From: Njordibacter sp028825405
Lineage (GTDB): Bacteria; Pseudomonadota; Gammaproteobacteria; Pseudomonadales; Balneatricaceae
Assembly: GCF_047730065.1 (NCBI RefSeq)
Contig: NZ_CP159829.1
Coordinates: 806,001 to 870,000, forward strand
DNA length: 64,000 nucleotides
Direction: 5' to 3'
Shown here: positions 35,417 through 44,195 of the stretch, one piece after another
Numbering within the stretch: the stretch's first letter is position 1
How the letters are laid out: every line of letters starts with the position of its first letter
Program-made: the position numbers and the translations under genes
Notes under the pieces: model-generated
Database searches by the model: none
Told to the model about the DNA's origin: nothing
Seen by the model: only the letters and a program-made list of their open reading frames with translations

Positions 35417-36112
35417 ATGAACAAAGTAGAGCAAATTAGTAATGCCATAGAGGATGATATCCGTCAGTGTCGATGGTTACCAGGCAATAAATTACCCGGG
35501 CAACTGACATTGATGAAGCGCTTTGGCGTGTCACGTACCTGTTTGCGAGAAGCTATAACGACGCTAGAAATGAAAGGTTTAATCACGACCCGCCATGGCT
35601 CTGGTTGTTATGTAAACAACTTATTCGAGTTTCAGTTTACTGAGCCCATGTCAGGTATCGAACTTAATTCTGTGGCGTTACAACTGTCCATCATGGAGAC
35701 GCGTTTGGTGCTAGAAGGGGAGGCTGTGAAATATGCCTGTGAGCGCGCGACAGACGACGAATTACTGACCATAGCTGATGCCTACAAGGCCATGATAAAA
35801 CGCCGTGGTAATGCGCTGCAAAAAGCTAAGGCTGATGTGAATTTTCATATGCTCATTGCTGAATCTTGCCACAGTTTAATTGTTGTGTCTTTGAGTCAGG
35901 TGTTTTATGCCCAATTCTTTAATGCTATTTATGGCACCCTCTACAGTGTTGCAGGCCATGATTTGACCCTATCTGAAGAGGTTTCAGCGGCTATTAGAAG
36001 GCAACATCAGGCTATTTATGAAGCGGTTATGATCCGTGATGGGATAGCCGCGAAGGCTGCAGCACAGGAACACATTCTCTACTCGATGTCGTTGCTAAAG
36101 AACCGGATTTAA
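35417..36112 (+). CDS. GntR-family (FadR/FCD) transcriptional regulator
   Basis: Regulator of 231 residues with an N-terminal winged helix (LPGQLTLMKRFGVSRTCLREAITTLEMKGLI) and a C-terminal helical FCD domain (ETRLVLEGEAVKYACERA, DVNFHMLIAESCHS, RQHQAIYEAVMIRD). AGGTG lies 6 nt before ATG 35417; a GTG at 35408 is also in frame. Probably controls the divergent 2-hydroxyacid dehydrogenase and itself. Confidence 0.88.
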   Translation: MNKVEQISNAIEDDIRQCRWLPGNKLPGQLTLMKRFGVSRTCLREAITTLEMKGLITTRHGSGCYVNNLFEFQFTEPMSGIELNSVALQLSIMETRLVLEGEAVKYACERATDDELLTIADAYKAMIKRRGNALQKAKADVNFHMLIAESCHSLIVVSLSQVFYAQFFNAIYGTLYSVAGHDLTLSEEVSAAIRRQHQAIYEAVMIRDGIAAKAAAQEHILYSMSLLKNRI

Positions 36113-36314
36113 CAGGCTTGAATTAAGACAGCTTTGGATTGCCAAAAAGGCCCCAAAAGCTTGTTCTTAAAACCTAATAAAGGTAATATAAGCGCCTTAA
36201 TTTTTGCGCCATCTATGTCCTCCTTTTTAGCGATAATATTTTGCAAGGACAAACGCTGCAGCGCTTCACCCCAAGTGGCCTTTGGTAGGGGTCACCACTG
36301 AGCAAGGATTGTTT

Positions 36315-38234
36315 ATGCCTGTAGTCACACTTCCTGATGGCAGTCAGCGTGCTTTTGATGCGCCTATCTCTATCCATGACGTCGCTTTTGACATAGGCCC
36401 AGGCCTTGCAAAAGCAGCGATTGCTGGCAAAGTGTTGGGTGAATTAGTGGATACTAGTTTTGTCATCACTCAAGACACAGATTTGGCCATTGTTACGTCT
36501 AAGGATGAGCAAGGCCTTGAAGTGATGCGTCATTCTTGTGCGCATATGATGGCCCAAGCAGTGCAAGATGAGTTTCCCGGAGCACAGGTGACCATAGGGC
36601 CTGTGATCGAGGACGGGTTCTTCTACGATTTTGCTTATGAACGCCCGTTTACGCCTGAAGATTTAGTGAAAATTGAAGCGCGCATGAAAGCCCTGACTAA
36701 GGAAAACCTTAAGGTTGAGCGCCGCATCATGAGCCGCTCAGAGGCTGTTGAATTTTTCAAAGACCTTGGTGAAGACTACAAAGTAGAGATTATTGACAGT
36801 ATCCCGGGCGAGGAAGATTTATCTTTTTACAGCCAAGGTGGCTTTACAGACTTATGTCGTGGCCCCCACGTGCCGTCTACAGGCCATATTAAGTCGTTTA
36901 AGTTGATGAAAGTAGCTGGTGCATACTGGCGAGGTGATTCTAACAACGCCATGCTGACGCGTGTTTACGGCACGGCTTGGGCAGACAAAAAAGATCTAAA
37001 GGCTTATTTACATCGCTTAGAAGAAGCTGAGAAACGGGATCACCGTAAACTGGGTAAAAAGCTAGATCTATTTCACACCCAAGAAGAAGCACCTGGCATG
37101 GTGTTTTGGCACCCCAATGGCTGGACTATCTATCAAGTGGTAGAGCGCTACATGCGTGAGCGCCAAAACCAAGGTGGCTACCAAGAAGTGAAAACCCCAC
37201 AAGTGGTTGATCGCAGCCTTTGGGAGCGTTCTGGTCACTGGGATAAATTCTCGGAGATGATGTTTACCACATCTTCAGAAAGCCGCGATTATGCAGTTAA
37301 GCCGATGAACTGCCCGTGTCATATCCAAATTTTTAATCAAGGTTTAAAAAGTTACAAAGAATTACCAATTCGAATGGCAGAGTTTGGCTCTTGCCATCGT
37401 AATGAGCCTTCTGGCACTTTGCATGGTATCATGCGCGTGCGCAGTTTTACGCAGGATGATGGTCATATATTTTGCTCTGAAAATCAGATGCAAGACGAGG
37501 TGGCTCGATTTATTGATTTTTTGTATGACGTGTACCGTGACTTTGGATTTGATGACGTCATTTTGAAGTTGTCCACTCGTCCAGAACAACGGGTAGGCTC
37601 AGACGAAGTGTGGGACCGTGCCGAAGCAGCCCTTGAAGAAGCGCTCAATGCTAAACAACTGCCCTTTGATATTTTACCGGGTGAAGGCGCTTTTTATGGC
37701 CCGAAAATTGAATTCTCTTTGAAGGATTGCCTCGGCCGGGTTTGGCAGTGTGGCACCATCCAAGTAGATTTTTCTATGCCGGGGCGCCTTGATGCGCAGT
37801 TTGTAAACGAAGTGGGTGATCGTGAAGTTCCCGTGATGCTGCACCGAGCAACTTTGGGTTCATTTGAACGTTTTTTAGGTATTTTGATTGAGAACTTTGC
37901 GGGTGCTATGCCCCCTTGGCTCGCGCCCAAACAAGTGTCAATTCTGAATATTACGGACAAACAAGCACCTTTTTGCCAAGAAGTTGAAGAAAAACTCACA
38001 AAAATGGGTTTTAGGGCCTCTGCGGACTTGAGAAACGAAAAGGTAGGCTTTAAAATCCGCGAGCACACAATTCTTAAAGTTCCTTACCTGCTAGTGATTG
38101 GTGATAAGGAAGTTGAAACTCAGTCGGTCACAGTGCGCACGCGCACAGGTGAAGATTTGGGCAATATGAGCCTCACAGCTTTTGCAGATTTGCTCAATGC
38201 AGACATTGCTAAGTTGGGACGCACCGAAGCGTAA
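36315..38234 (+). CDS. thrS: Threonyl-tRNA synthetase
   Basis: Class II synthetase of 639 residues (E. coli 642). N-terminal TGS domain (PVVTLPDGSQRAFD), editing domain with HSCAHMMAQAVQDEFP and GFTDLCRGPHVPSTG. The catalytic core has KPMNCPCHIQIF (zinc ligand C) and MHRATLGSFERFLGILIE-type motif 3. ATG 36315 matches family starts and has AAGGA upstream; a TTG at 36282 in frame would add 11 residues and is unlikely. First gene of thrS-infC-rpmI-rplT. Confidence 0.97.
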   Translation: MPVVTLPDGSQRAFDAPISIHDVAFDIGPGLAKAAIAGKVLGELVDTSFVITQDTDLAIVTSKDEQGLEVMRHSCAHMMAQAVQDEFPGAQVTIGPVIEDGFFYDFAYERPFTPEDLVKIEARMKALTKENLKVERRIMSRSEAVEFFKDLGEDYKVEIIDSIPGEEDLSFYSQGGFTDLCRGPHVPSTGHIKSFKLMKVAGAYWRGDSNNAMLTRVYGTAWADKKDLKAYLHRLEEAEKRDHRKLGKKLDLFHTQEEAPGMVFWHPNGWTIYQVVERYMRERQNQGGYQEVKTPQVVDRSLWERSGHWDKFSEMMFTTSSESRDYAVKPMNCPCHIQIFNQGLKSYKELPIRMAEFGSCHRNEPSGTLHGIMRVRSFTQDDGHIFCSENQMQDEVARFIDFLYDVYRDFGFDDVILKLSTRPEQRVGSDEVWDRAEAALEEALNAKQLPFDILPGEGAFYGPKIEFSLKDCLGRVWQCGTIQVDFSMPGRLDAQFVNEVGDREVPVMLHRATLGSFERFLGILIENFAGAMPPWLAPKQVSILNITDKQAPFCQEVEEKLTKMGFRASADLRNEKVGFKIREHTILKVPYLLVIGDKEVETQSVTVRTRTGEDLGNMSLTAFADLLNADIAKLGRTEA

Positions 38235-38318
38235 ATTAATGCTTCAAAAATGAATGCAACAGGTTAGCATGCAAGATGGCAGCTAACCTATTAGGTTAAC
38301 AAGTACGGAGATACCGAA

Positions 38319-38858
38319 ATTAAACGGGAATACAATAAGGGCAAAACAAAACGCCCAACAATTAACGAACATATTGAAGCGACAGAGTGTCGTCTCATCG
38401 GTGCCGACGGCGAGCAAGTCGGCATCGTTTCTGTAGCTGAAGCACTGATAATGGCAGAAGCTGCCAAGCTGGATCTGGTTCAGATCGCAGCTGATGCTGA
38501 GCCTGTGGTCTGTAAGATCATGGACTATGGCAAACAAGTGTTTGAAGTAAAAAAACAGAAAGCAGCTGCTAAAAAGAAGCAAAAGCAGACGCAAGTGAAA
38601 GAAATCAAGTTCCGTCCAGGGACTGATGTAGGAGATTATCAGGTAAAACTACGCAACCTGATCCGTTTCCTAGAAAATGGTGATAAGACGAAAGTAACCT
38701 TGCGTTACCGTGGTCGCGAGATGGCACATCAGGAATTGGGTATGGAGTTACTCAAGCGTGTAGAGGTCGATTTGGCTGAATACGCTGGAGTAGAGCAATA
38801 CCCAAAGATGGAAGGCCGTCAATTGACTATGGTTTTGGCACCCAAGAAAAGAAAGTAA
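38319..38858 (+). CDS. infC: Translation initiation factor IF-3, with ATT start codon
   Basis: Binds the 30S subunit and discriminates against non-canonical start codons. The reading frame of the IF-3 sequence (LDLVQIAADAEPVVCKIMDY, IKFRPGTDVGDYQVK) continues upstream of the first ATG (38451) through KGKTKRPTINEHIEATECRL to an ATT at 38319. ACGGAG lies 8 nt upstream, and there is no ATG/GTG/TTG at that position. That gives 179 residues (E. coli 180, which also starts at AUU as part of autoregulation). Automatic callers may shorten this gene. Confidence 0.93.
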   Translation: MKREYNKGKTKRPTINEHIEATECRLIGADGEQVGIVSVAEALIMAEAAKLDLVQIAADAEPVVCKIMDYGKQVFEVKKQKAAAKKKQKQTQVKEIKFRPGTDVGDYQVKLRNLIRFLENGDKTKVTLRYRGREMAHQELGMELLKRVEVDLAEYAGVEQYPKMEGRQLTMVLAPKKRK

Positions 38859-38949
38859 CCCTTAAAAGTTACAATCGGGAGACCGCTTAAGAGTTTAGGT
38901 TCTTAATTGCGTCTTCATTAACAATCAACGAATGCGTGGAGTAAATGTA

Positions 38950-39144
38950 ATGCCTAAGATGAAATCTTGCAGCGGCGCTGCAAAACGATTCAAGAAAACT
39001 GCTAACGGCTTTAAACACCGTCAGTCCTTCACCAGTCATATTTTGACCAAAAAGAGTACCAAACGTAAGCGTCATTTACGTGGCACTTTGCAGATTAGTG
39101 CTGCAGATAAGCCATTAGTAAAGCGCATGTTGCCGTATATCTAA
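38950..39144 (+). CDS. rpmI: 50S ribosomal protein L35
   Basis: Small basic protein of 64 residues (E. coli 65): PKMKSCSGAAKRFKKTANGF and HILTKKSTKRKRHLRG. ATG 38950 matches family starts; an in-frame ATG 18 bp upstream adds six residues that do not fit. Lies between infC and rplT in the conserved order. Confidence 0.96.
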   Translation: MPKMKSCSGAAKRFKKTANGFKHRQSFTSHILTKKSTKRKRHLRGTLQISAADKPLVKRMLPYI

Positions 39145-39170
39145 TTAGTCACTGGTAAGGAGAAAGTATA

Positions 39171-39527
39171 ATGTCTCGCGTAAAACGTGGTGTGCAAGCA
39201 CACCGCCGTCATAAGAAGATCCTCAAGCTGGCTAAAGGCTATTACGGTGCACGTAGCCGTGTATTCCGTGTTGCTAAGCAAGCCGTCATCAAAGCTGGCC
39301 AATATGCCTACCGCGACCGTCGTCAACGTAAGCGTCAGTTTCGTGCTTTATGGATTACCCGTATTAACGCCGGTGCGCGTATGAACGGGTTATCCTACAG
39401 CCGTTTGATTTCTGGTTTGAAGAAGTCTTCAATCGAGATCGACCGCAAAGTGTTGGCAGACCTAGCCATTCATGATAAAGCGGTATTCACAGCGATCGTA
39501 GAGAAGGCTAAAGCGGCACTCGCTTAA
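39171..39527 (+). CDS. rplT: 50S ribosomal protein L20
   Basis: rRNA-binding assembly protein of 118 residues (E. coli 118): RVKRGVQAHRRHKKILKLAK, GYYGARSRVFRVAKQAV and YRDRRQRKRQFRALWITRIN. AAGGAG precedes ATG 39171. In E. coli L20 represses this operon by binding its mRNA. Followed by a strong hairpin before pheS. Confidence 0.98.
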   Translation: MSRVKRGVQAHRRHKKILKLAKGYYGARSRVFRVAKQAVIKAGQYAYRDRRQRKRQFRALWITRINAGARMNGLSYSRLISGLKKSSIEIDRKVLADLAIHDKAVFTAIVEKAKAALA

Positions 39528-39599
39528 GCTGGTTGATCTGATGCTAGCCTTGGTTGGTGTCGATTAAACTACCTTCGTATCCTCTCACGAGGATTAGAA

Positions 39600-39637
39600 A
39601 CAGGGGAAGAGTGCAAACTCTTCCCCTGTCTTGTTTT
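39600..39637 (+). terminator. Hairpin between rplT and pheS (terminator or attenuator)
   Basis: A perfect 13-bp stem, ACAGGGGAAGAGT (39600-39612) with 39617-39629, and a GCAA tetraloop is followed by CTTGTTTTA. It sits 14 nt before the pheS ATG region, the place where E. coli has the pheST attenuator. The only leader ORF (ATG 39541, eight residues) has no Phe codon, so phenylalanine-sensing attenuation of the E. coli kind is not supported. Confidence 0.75.
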
Positions 39638-39651
39638 AGATGGAGAAAAAT

Positions 39652-40647
39652 ATGCAACACCTCAAGCAACTGGTCACCGATGGCTTGGAAGCTGTGGCTC
39701 AAGCGGCAGACGAAGCAGCCCTTGACCAAGTTCGGGTTCAGTACTTAGGTAAAAAAGGTGAGTTGACTCAGCAACTTAAAAGCCTAGGCAAGTTGTCTGC
39801 CGAAGAACGCCCTGCAGCGGGTGCCAAAATCAATGAAGCTAAACAGCAAGTCCAAGATGCCATCACGATAAAGCGCACGATGATGGCGGCTGATGCCCTC
39901 AGTAAGCAACTTGCCGTAGAAAGCATCGACGTTACTCTGCCTGGCCGCGCCCAAGTTAATGGGGGTTTGCATCCAGTCACTATGACCATCGAGCGCATTG
40001 AGAATTTCTTCTCCCAAATTGGCTTTTCTGTGGCTCAAGGCCCAGAAATAGAAGATGATTACCATAATTTCGAAGCCCTCAATATCCCAGCTCACCATCC
40101 AGCTCGGGCCATGCACGACACTTTTTACTTTGGTGATGGCACTCTACTGCGTACCCACACATCAGGTGTACAAGTAAGAACCATGGAAAAACAACAACCG
40201 CCTATTCGTATCATTTGCCCTGGCCGAGTTTACCGCTGTGATTCAGATCAAACGCACTCCCCCATGTTCCATCAGATAGAGGGTTTATTGGTGGATGATC
40301 ATATTAGTTTTGCAGACCTCAAAGGTATCCTGCATAACTTCCTTAACGTATTTTTCGAACGTGACCTCCAAGTTCGCTTTCGCCCTTCGTACTTTCCGTT
40401 TACCGAACCTTCTATTGAAGTGGACATTGGTTACCAAGGGGAAGACGGTGAGCAAAAATGGTTGGAAGTGTTAGGTTGTGGCATGGTGCACCCTAAGGTA
40501 TTTGAGCACTCAGGTATCGACACTGAAAAATACACAGGTTTTGCCTTTGGTATGGGTGTTGAACGCTTAGCTATGCTGCGCTATGGCGTAAAGGACTTAC
40601 GCATGTTCTTTGAAAATGACTTGCGCTTTTTAGCCCAATTTAGTTAA
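39652..40647 (+). CDS. pheS: Phenylalanyl-tRNA synthetase, alpha subunit
   Basis: Catalytic subunit of the alpha2-beta2 enzyme, 331 residues (E. coli 327). Landmarks: NGGLHPVTMTIERIENFF, GPEIEDDYHNFEALNIPAHH, RTHTSGVQVRTM, THSPMFHQIEGLLVD, RFRPSYFPFTEPSIEVD and GFAFGMGVERLAML. ATG 39652 fits the family N-terminus and has TGGAG 7 nt upstream; ATG 39640 is in frame but overlaps that RBS. pheT follows 20 bp later. Confidence 0.96.
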   Translation: MQHLKQLVTDGLEAVAQAADEAALDQVRVQYLGKKGELTQQLKSLGKLSAEERPAAGAKINEAKQQVQDAITIKRTMMAADALSKQLAVESIDVTLPGRAQVNGGLHPVTMTIERIENFFSQIGFSVAQGPEIEDDYHNFEALNIPAHHPARAMHDTFYFGDGTLLRTHTSGVQVRTMEKQQPPIRIICPGRVYRCDSDQTHSPMFHQIEGLLVDDHISFADLKGILHNFLNVFFERDLQVRFRPSYFPFTEPSIEVDIGYQGEDGEQKWLEVLGCGMVHPKVFEHSGIDTEKYTGFAFGMGVERLAMLRYGVKDLRMFFENDLRFLAQFS

Positions 40648-40667
40648 TCTTCGATTGAGAGATAGAC

Positions 40668-43040
40668 ATGAAATTTAGTGAACAGTGGCTGCGTGAATGG
40701 GTTAACCCAGAAGTTGGCAGTGATGAATTGGTAGCCCAGGTTACTTTGGCTGGCCTAGAAGTTGATGGTGTAGAGTCTGCTGCTGGCGATTTTACAGGCG
40801 TCATCGTAGGAAAAATTGTCAGTGCAGAACAACACCCAGATGCAGATAAGCTTCGAGTTTGTCAGGTTAATGATGGCACTTCTCACACTCAAGTTGTTTG
40901 TGGCGCACCCAATGCACGCGTCGGTATTAAAGTCGCGTTTGCCACAGTGGGTGCAGTGTTACCCGGTAACTTCAAAATTAAAAAGGCCAAGTTACGGCAA
41001 CAAGAGTCATTTGGCATGCTCTGTTCAGGTGCAGAGTTAGAGATTAACGAAGAAAATGATGGCATCATGGAACTCTCTGCTGATGCACCCATAGGTGTTG
41101 ATATTCGTGAGTATCTTAATCTTAATGACAAGATCATTGATGTGGATCTTACCCCTAATCGAGGCGATTGCTTGAGCATTGCAGGCCTTGCAAGGGAAGT
41201 AGGCGTGCTAAATTCGTTAGATATCACGGCCCCAGAATATACCGAATTAGCTCCCCAAATCGAAGACGTTTTCCCGGTAAGGATTAATGAACCTCAACAT
41301 TGTCCCCGTTTTTTAGGTCGCGTATTAAATAATATTGATATCACACAAACCTCACCATTGTGGTTGCAAGAAAAGCTGCGACGTTGTGATATAAGAAGTA
41401 TAGATCCAGTGGTCGACGTGACCAACTACATTCTCTTAGAAATGGGCCAACCCATGCATGCCTATGATCTAGACAAGGTCAATGGGTCAATTATTGTGCG
41501 CATGGCGAGTCAGGGTGAAAACCTAACCCTACTTGACGGTCAAAAAGTTGAACTCAACAATGAAATATTAGTCATCGCTGATAATGAAGGTGTATTGGGC
41601 ATGGCTGGCATTATGGGTGGAGCAGACACTGGAGTCAGTGGGTCGACGAGTAATATATTCTTAGAAGCTGCTTTTTTTAGCCCCATCAGTATTGCTGGTA
41701 AAGCCCGCAGCTATGGCCTGCATACGGATGCGTCCCATCGATTTGAACGCGGTGTAGATTATGATCTGCAGCGCAAAGCAATGGATCGTGCCACAATGCT
41801 GTTGCAAAGCATCGTAGGTGGTGAGGCAGGCCCCATAGTAGAGCAGGTTTCAACGGCAGACCTACCTAGTTTGAGTCAGGTCACCTTACGTAAAGCTCGC
41901 TTAGAATCGTTATTAGCTCACAAAATTTCTGACCAACAAGTGCTGGATATTTTGACGCGTTTAGGACTTACTTTGGTGTCATCCAATGATGAAAGTTGGT
42001 GCTTCACTGCACCCTCTTGGCGCTTTGATATCGCTATTGAGGCTGACCTTGTGGAAGAGGTTGCGCGTATCTATGGTTACAATAATCTACCCAGTACCAA
42101 CCCAGTGGCAACCATGGAGATTCCAGCCAAGCCAGAAGTACACCGTCCTCTATCTATTTTGCGTCGCCACATGGTGAGCCGGGGTTATCAAGAGGCTATT
42201 ACTTATAGCATGGTCGAACCTGAGTTGTTGGCCAAGTTTGACGATCAAAATAAACCGGTGGAGCTGATTAACCCTATATCTGCTGATATGGCCGTTATGC
42301 GCACAAGCTTATGGCCAGGCTTAGTAAAAGCCTTGCAACACAATCAGAACCGTCAGCAACCTCGAGTGCGACTGTTTGAAACGGGACAGCGTTTTATCCC
42401 AAGTGAACAAGGCTTGCAGCAGCAAGATGTATTTGCGGGTTTAATTTATGGTTCACGGCACCCTGAAAGTTGGCACGGTAAAGCTGAACAGGTTGATTAC
42501 TTTGATGTGAAGGGTGACCTTGAGTCTTTATTGAGCCTCAGTGGTCAAAATTTCTCTTTTGAAGCGACTGGGCATTTAGCCTTGCACCCCGGGCAAAGTG
42601 CTGCCATTAAAGTGGGTGAGCTCATTGTGGGTTATATTGGCGCCATGCATCCGGGCTTAGTTAAAGACTTAGACCTTGCAGGACCAGTGTTTATGTTTGA
42701 AATAGATCTGGAGTCAATCAGCATGGGTCTGCTGCCTAGCTATGAGACCTTGTCTAAGTTTCCAGAAATGCGTCGTGACTTAGCCATTGTATTAGATCAA
42801 CAGGTGAGTGTGGCCAAGGTTACAGACTATATTCAATCTAGCGCTGGGGAATGGCTTAATGCAGTGCGCTTATTTGATGTTTATCAGGGCCAAGGTATTG
42901 AAAATGGGCAAAAAAGTCTTGCTTTAGGCTTGACGTGGCAGCACCCAGAGCGCACTCTTACAGATGATGAGGTAAATCAATGGGTTGAACAGGTGATTAA
43001 ACACCTTGCTCAGCACGCGGGTGCTAGCTTAAGAGGCTAA
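40668..43040 (+). CDS. pheT: Phenylalanyl-tRNA synthetase, beta subunit
   Basis: 790 residues (E. coli 795). N-terminal tRNA-binding (EMAP) domain with VCGAPNARVGIKVAFATVGA, then B3/B4 (FLGRVLNNIDI, DVTNYILLEMGQPMHAYDLDK), the B5 repeat, core domain and C-terminal anticodon-binding domain (LSKFPEMRRDLAIVLDQQVS, WQHPERTLTDDEVNQWV). Part of pheST; ihfA follows 84 bp later. That gap holds a C-rich imperfect hairpin and a palindrome CATCTAGACTAGATG (43073-43087). Confidence 0.97.
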   Translation: MKFSEQWLREWVNPEVGSDELVAQVTLAGLEVDGVESAAGDFTGVIVGKIVSAEQHPDADKLRVCQVNDGTSHTQVVCGAPNARVGIKVAFATVGAVLPGNFKIKKAKLRQQESFGMLCSGAELEINEENDGIMELSADAPIGVDIREYLNLNDKIIDVDLTPNRGDCLSIAGLAREVGVLNSLDITAPEYTELAPQIEDVFPVRINEPQHCPRFLGRVLNNIDITQTSPLWLQEKLRRCDIRSIDPVVDVTNYILLEMGQPMHAYDLDKVNGSIIVRMASQGENLTLLDGQKVELNNEILVIADNEGVLGMAGIMGGADTGVSGSTSNIFLEAAFFSPISIAGKARSYGLHTDASHRFERGVDYDLQRKAMDRATMLLQSIVGGEAGPIVEQVSTADLPSLSQVTLRKARLESLLAHKISDQQVLDILTRLGLTLVSSNDESWCFTAPSWRFDIAIEADLVEEVARIYGYNNLPSTNPVATMEIPAKPEVHRPLSILRRHMVSRGYQEAITYSMVEPELLAKFDDQNKPVELINPISADMAVMRTSLWPGLVKALQHNQNRQQPRVRLFETGQRFIPSEQGLQQQDVFAGLIYGSRHPESWHGKAEQVDYFDVKGDLESLLSLSGQNFSFEATGHLALHPGQSAAIKVGELIVGYIGAMHPGLVKDLDLAGPVFMFEIDLESISMGLLPSYETLSKFPEMRRDLAIVLDQQVSVAKVTDYIQSSAGEWLNAVRLFDVYQGQGIENGQKSLALGLTWQHPERTLTDDEVNQWVEQVIKHLAQHAGASLRG

Positions 43041-43124
43041 ACACCCCCCCCTTAGTTGCAGAACTAATGGGGCATCTAGACTAGATGAACTGGAAAATAA
43101 TAAATAATAGGCGAGGATCTAGCT

Positions 43125-43415
43125 ATGGGATCACTGACTAAAGCCGATATGGCAGAACGTCTTAGTAGTGAACAAAAGCTCAGTAAACGTGATGCAAAAG
43201 AAATGGTAGAGGCCTTCTTTGATGAAGTCTCTTCCAGCCTGATAAACAACGAGCAGGTTAAGTTATCAGGCTTTGGCAACTTTGATTTGCGAGACAAGCG
43301 ATCGCGACCTGGGCGCAATCCTAAAACTGGTGAAGAAGTGGCTATTTCAGCGCGTCGGGTGGTGACCTTTAGGCCTGGCCAAAAGCTTAAAGACCGGGTT
43401 GAGTCAGAAAACTAA
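43125..43415 (+). CDS. ihfA: Integration host factor, alpha subunit
   Basis: DNA-bending HU/IHF protein of 96 residues (E. coli 99). The DNA-arm region GNFDLRDKRSRPGRNPKTGE and FRPGQKLKDRVE are nearly identical to E. coli IhfA, as is SKRDAKEMVEAFFDE. Follows pheT as in enterobacteria and pseudomonads. Confidence 0.97.
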   Translation: MGSLTKADMAERLSSEQKLSKRDAKEMVEAFFDEVSSSLINNEQVKLSGFGNFDLRDKRSRPGRNPKTGEEVAISARRVVTFRPGQKLKDRVESEN

Positions 43416-43558
43416 TCTGCTCGCCCAATAGTAGCAAAGACTTGATTTAATTCCATATCTTGCTTGAATATGCGCCTTAAATACTTCCAAAACGGCAGTG
43501 ATTAAAGTAATATACCGCCTCCCTTGAGGTTCTCATTGAACTGCATAAAGGGTCGTGT

Positions 43559-43635
43559 CGGGGCGTAGCGCAGCTTGGTAGCGCACCTGCCTGGGGGGCA
43601 GGGGGTCGCAGGTTCAAATCCTGCCGTCCCGACCA
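43559..43635 (+). tRNA. tRNA-Pro (anticodon GGG)
   Basis: 77-nt cloverleaf with encoded CCA. Acceptor arms CGGGGCG/CGTCCCG pair with one G-T. D-arm GCGC...GCGC, anticodon stem CCTGC/GCAGG with loop CTGGGGG (anticodon GGG), T-arm GCAGG-TTCAAAT-CCTGC. It lies 143 bp after ihfA and its 3' end abuts an integrase remnant, so it is a likely integration site. Confidence 0.96.
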
Positions 43636-43761
43636 ATTAAACCCTTATGGGGTTGGGCTTTCAGAGCTTTTCCAAATATATCAAAAACAGAGTTGGTCAA
43701 AAGTTAGTCAAGTCTAACGCTTTAAATCGGCTTTTAAGTCCAATTTAGGCACTGCCAGCTT

Positions 43762-44049
43762 CTATTTAATATTGTCAGGATCTTCTTCATAATAGTTAGT
43801 CATTTCTTTACTGATGTGTCCAGCCATTATTATTGCTGATTCACCAAACCTTCTTTTGTATAACTTACTACCCAATGCTTTACCTTGGTGAATGCCTGGT
43901 TGTTCATCTTCTGTGTGATCAGGGTATGGATTAACCAAGTCCCTAACCTTTTTAAACGCTCTGCTTAAATACGCTGGGGTAATATAAGTTCTATGGTTGC
44001 CTGTATCCATAGCAGTCTTGGTTCTCTTGTTAGGCAATCTGTGGATCAT
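43762..44049 (-). pseudogene. C-terminal remnant of a tyrosine-type phage/island integrase
   Basis: A 95-residue open frame resembles the last third of phage-type tyrosine recombinases. PYMIHRLPNKRTK... YLSRAFKKVRDLV leads to the motif region IHQGKALGSKLYKRRFG, where family members have H-x-x-R (here His-Gln-Gly-Lys, so the second catalytic Arg is lost). AGHISKEMTNYYEED follows, with the His and the tyrosine nucleophile kept. The frame is broken by a stop just upstream (TAG at 44058-44060), and the N-terminal two thirds are absent. It points away from the tRNA-Pro gene 126 bp off, as for integrases whose element used the tRNA 3' end. The 560-bp spacer holds nothing else I recognise. Confidence 0.75.
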
Positions 44050-44195
44050 ATATGGGCCTAATACATTTCAATCACGTTGAACTTAACCTCTCTGATCCAA
44101 CGCCTCACAGTGTTAATGTGCGGCTGTGACTGTTTTAGCATCTGAATGGCGAACAACTAAATGCTGATGACCAAGTGCCAAGGGGATTTACTAAG

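Noticed and set aside
36282..36314. Upstream TTG start for thrS
   Set aside because: Adds 11 residues not present in the family; the ATG at 36315 has an RBS and fits the N-terminus.
39541..39567. pheM-like leader peptide
   Set aside because: Eight codons with no phenylalanine codon; no reason to call it a gene.
43073..43087. Palindrome CATCTAGACTAGATG between pheT and ihfA as an operator
   Set aside because: No matching site elsewhere and no known regulator; too little to call it functional.
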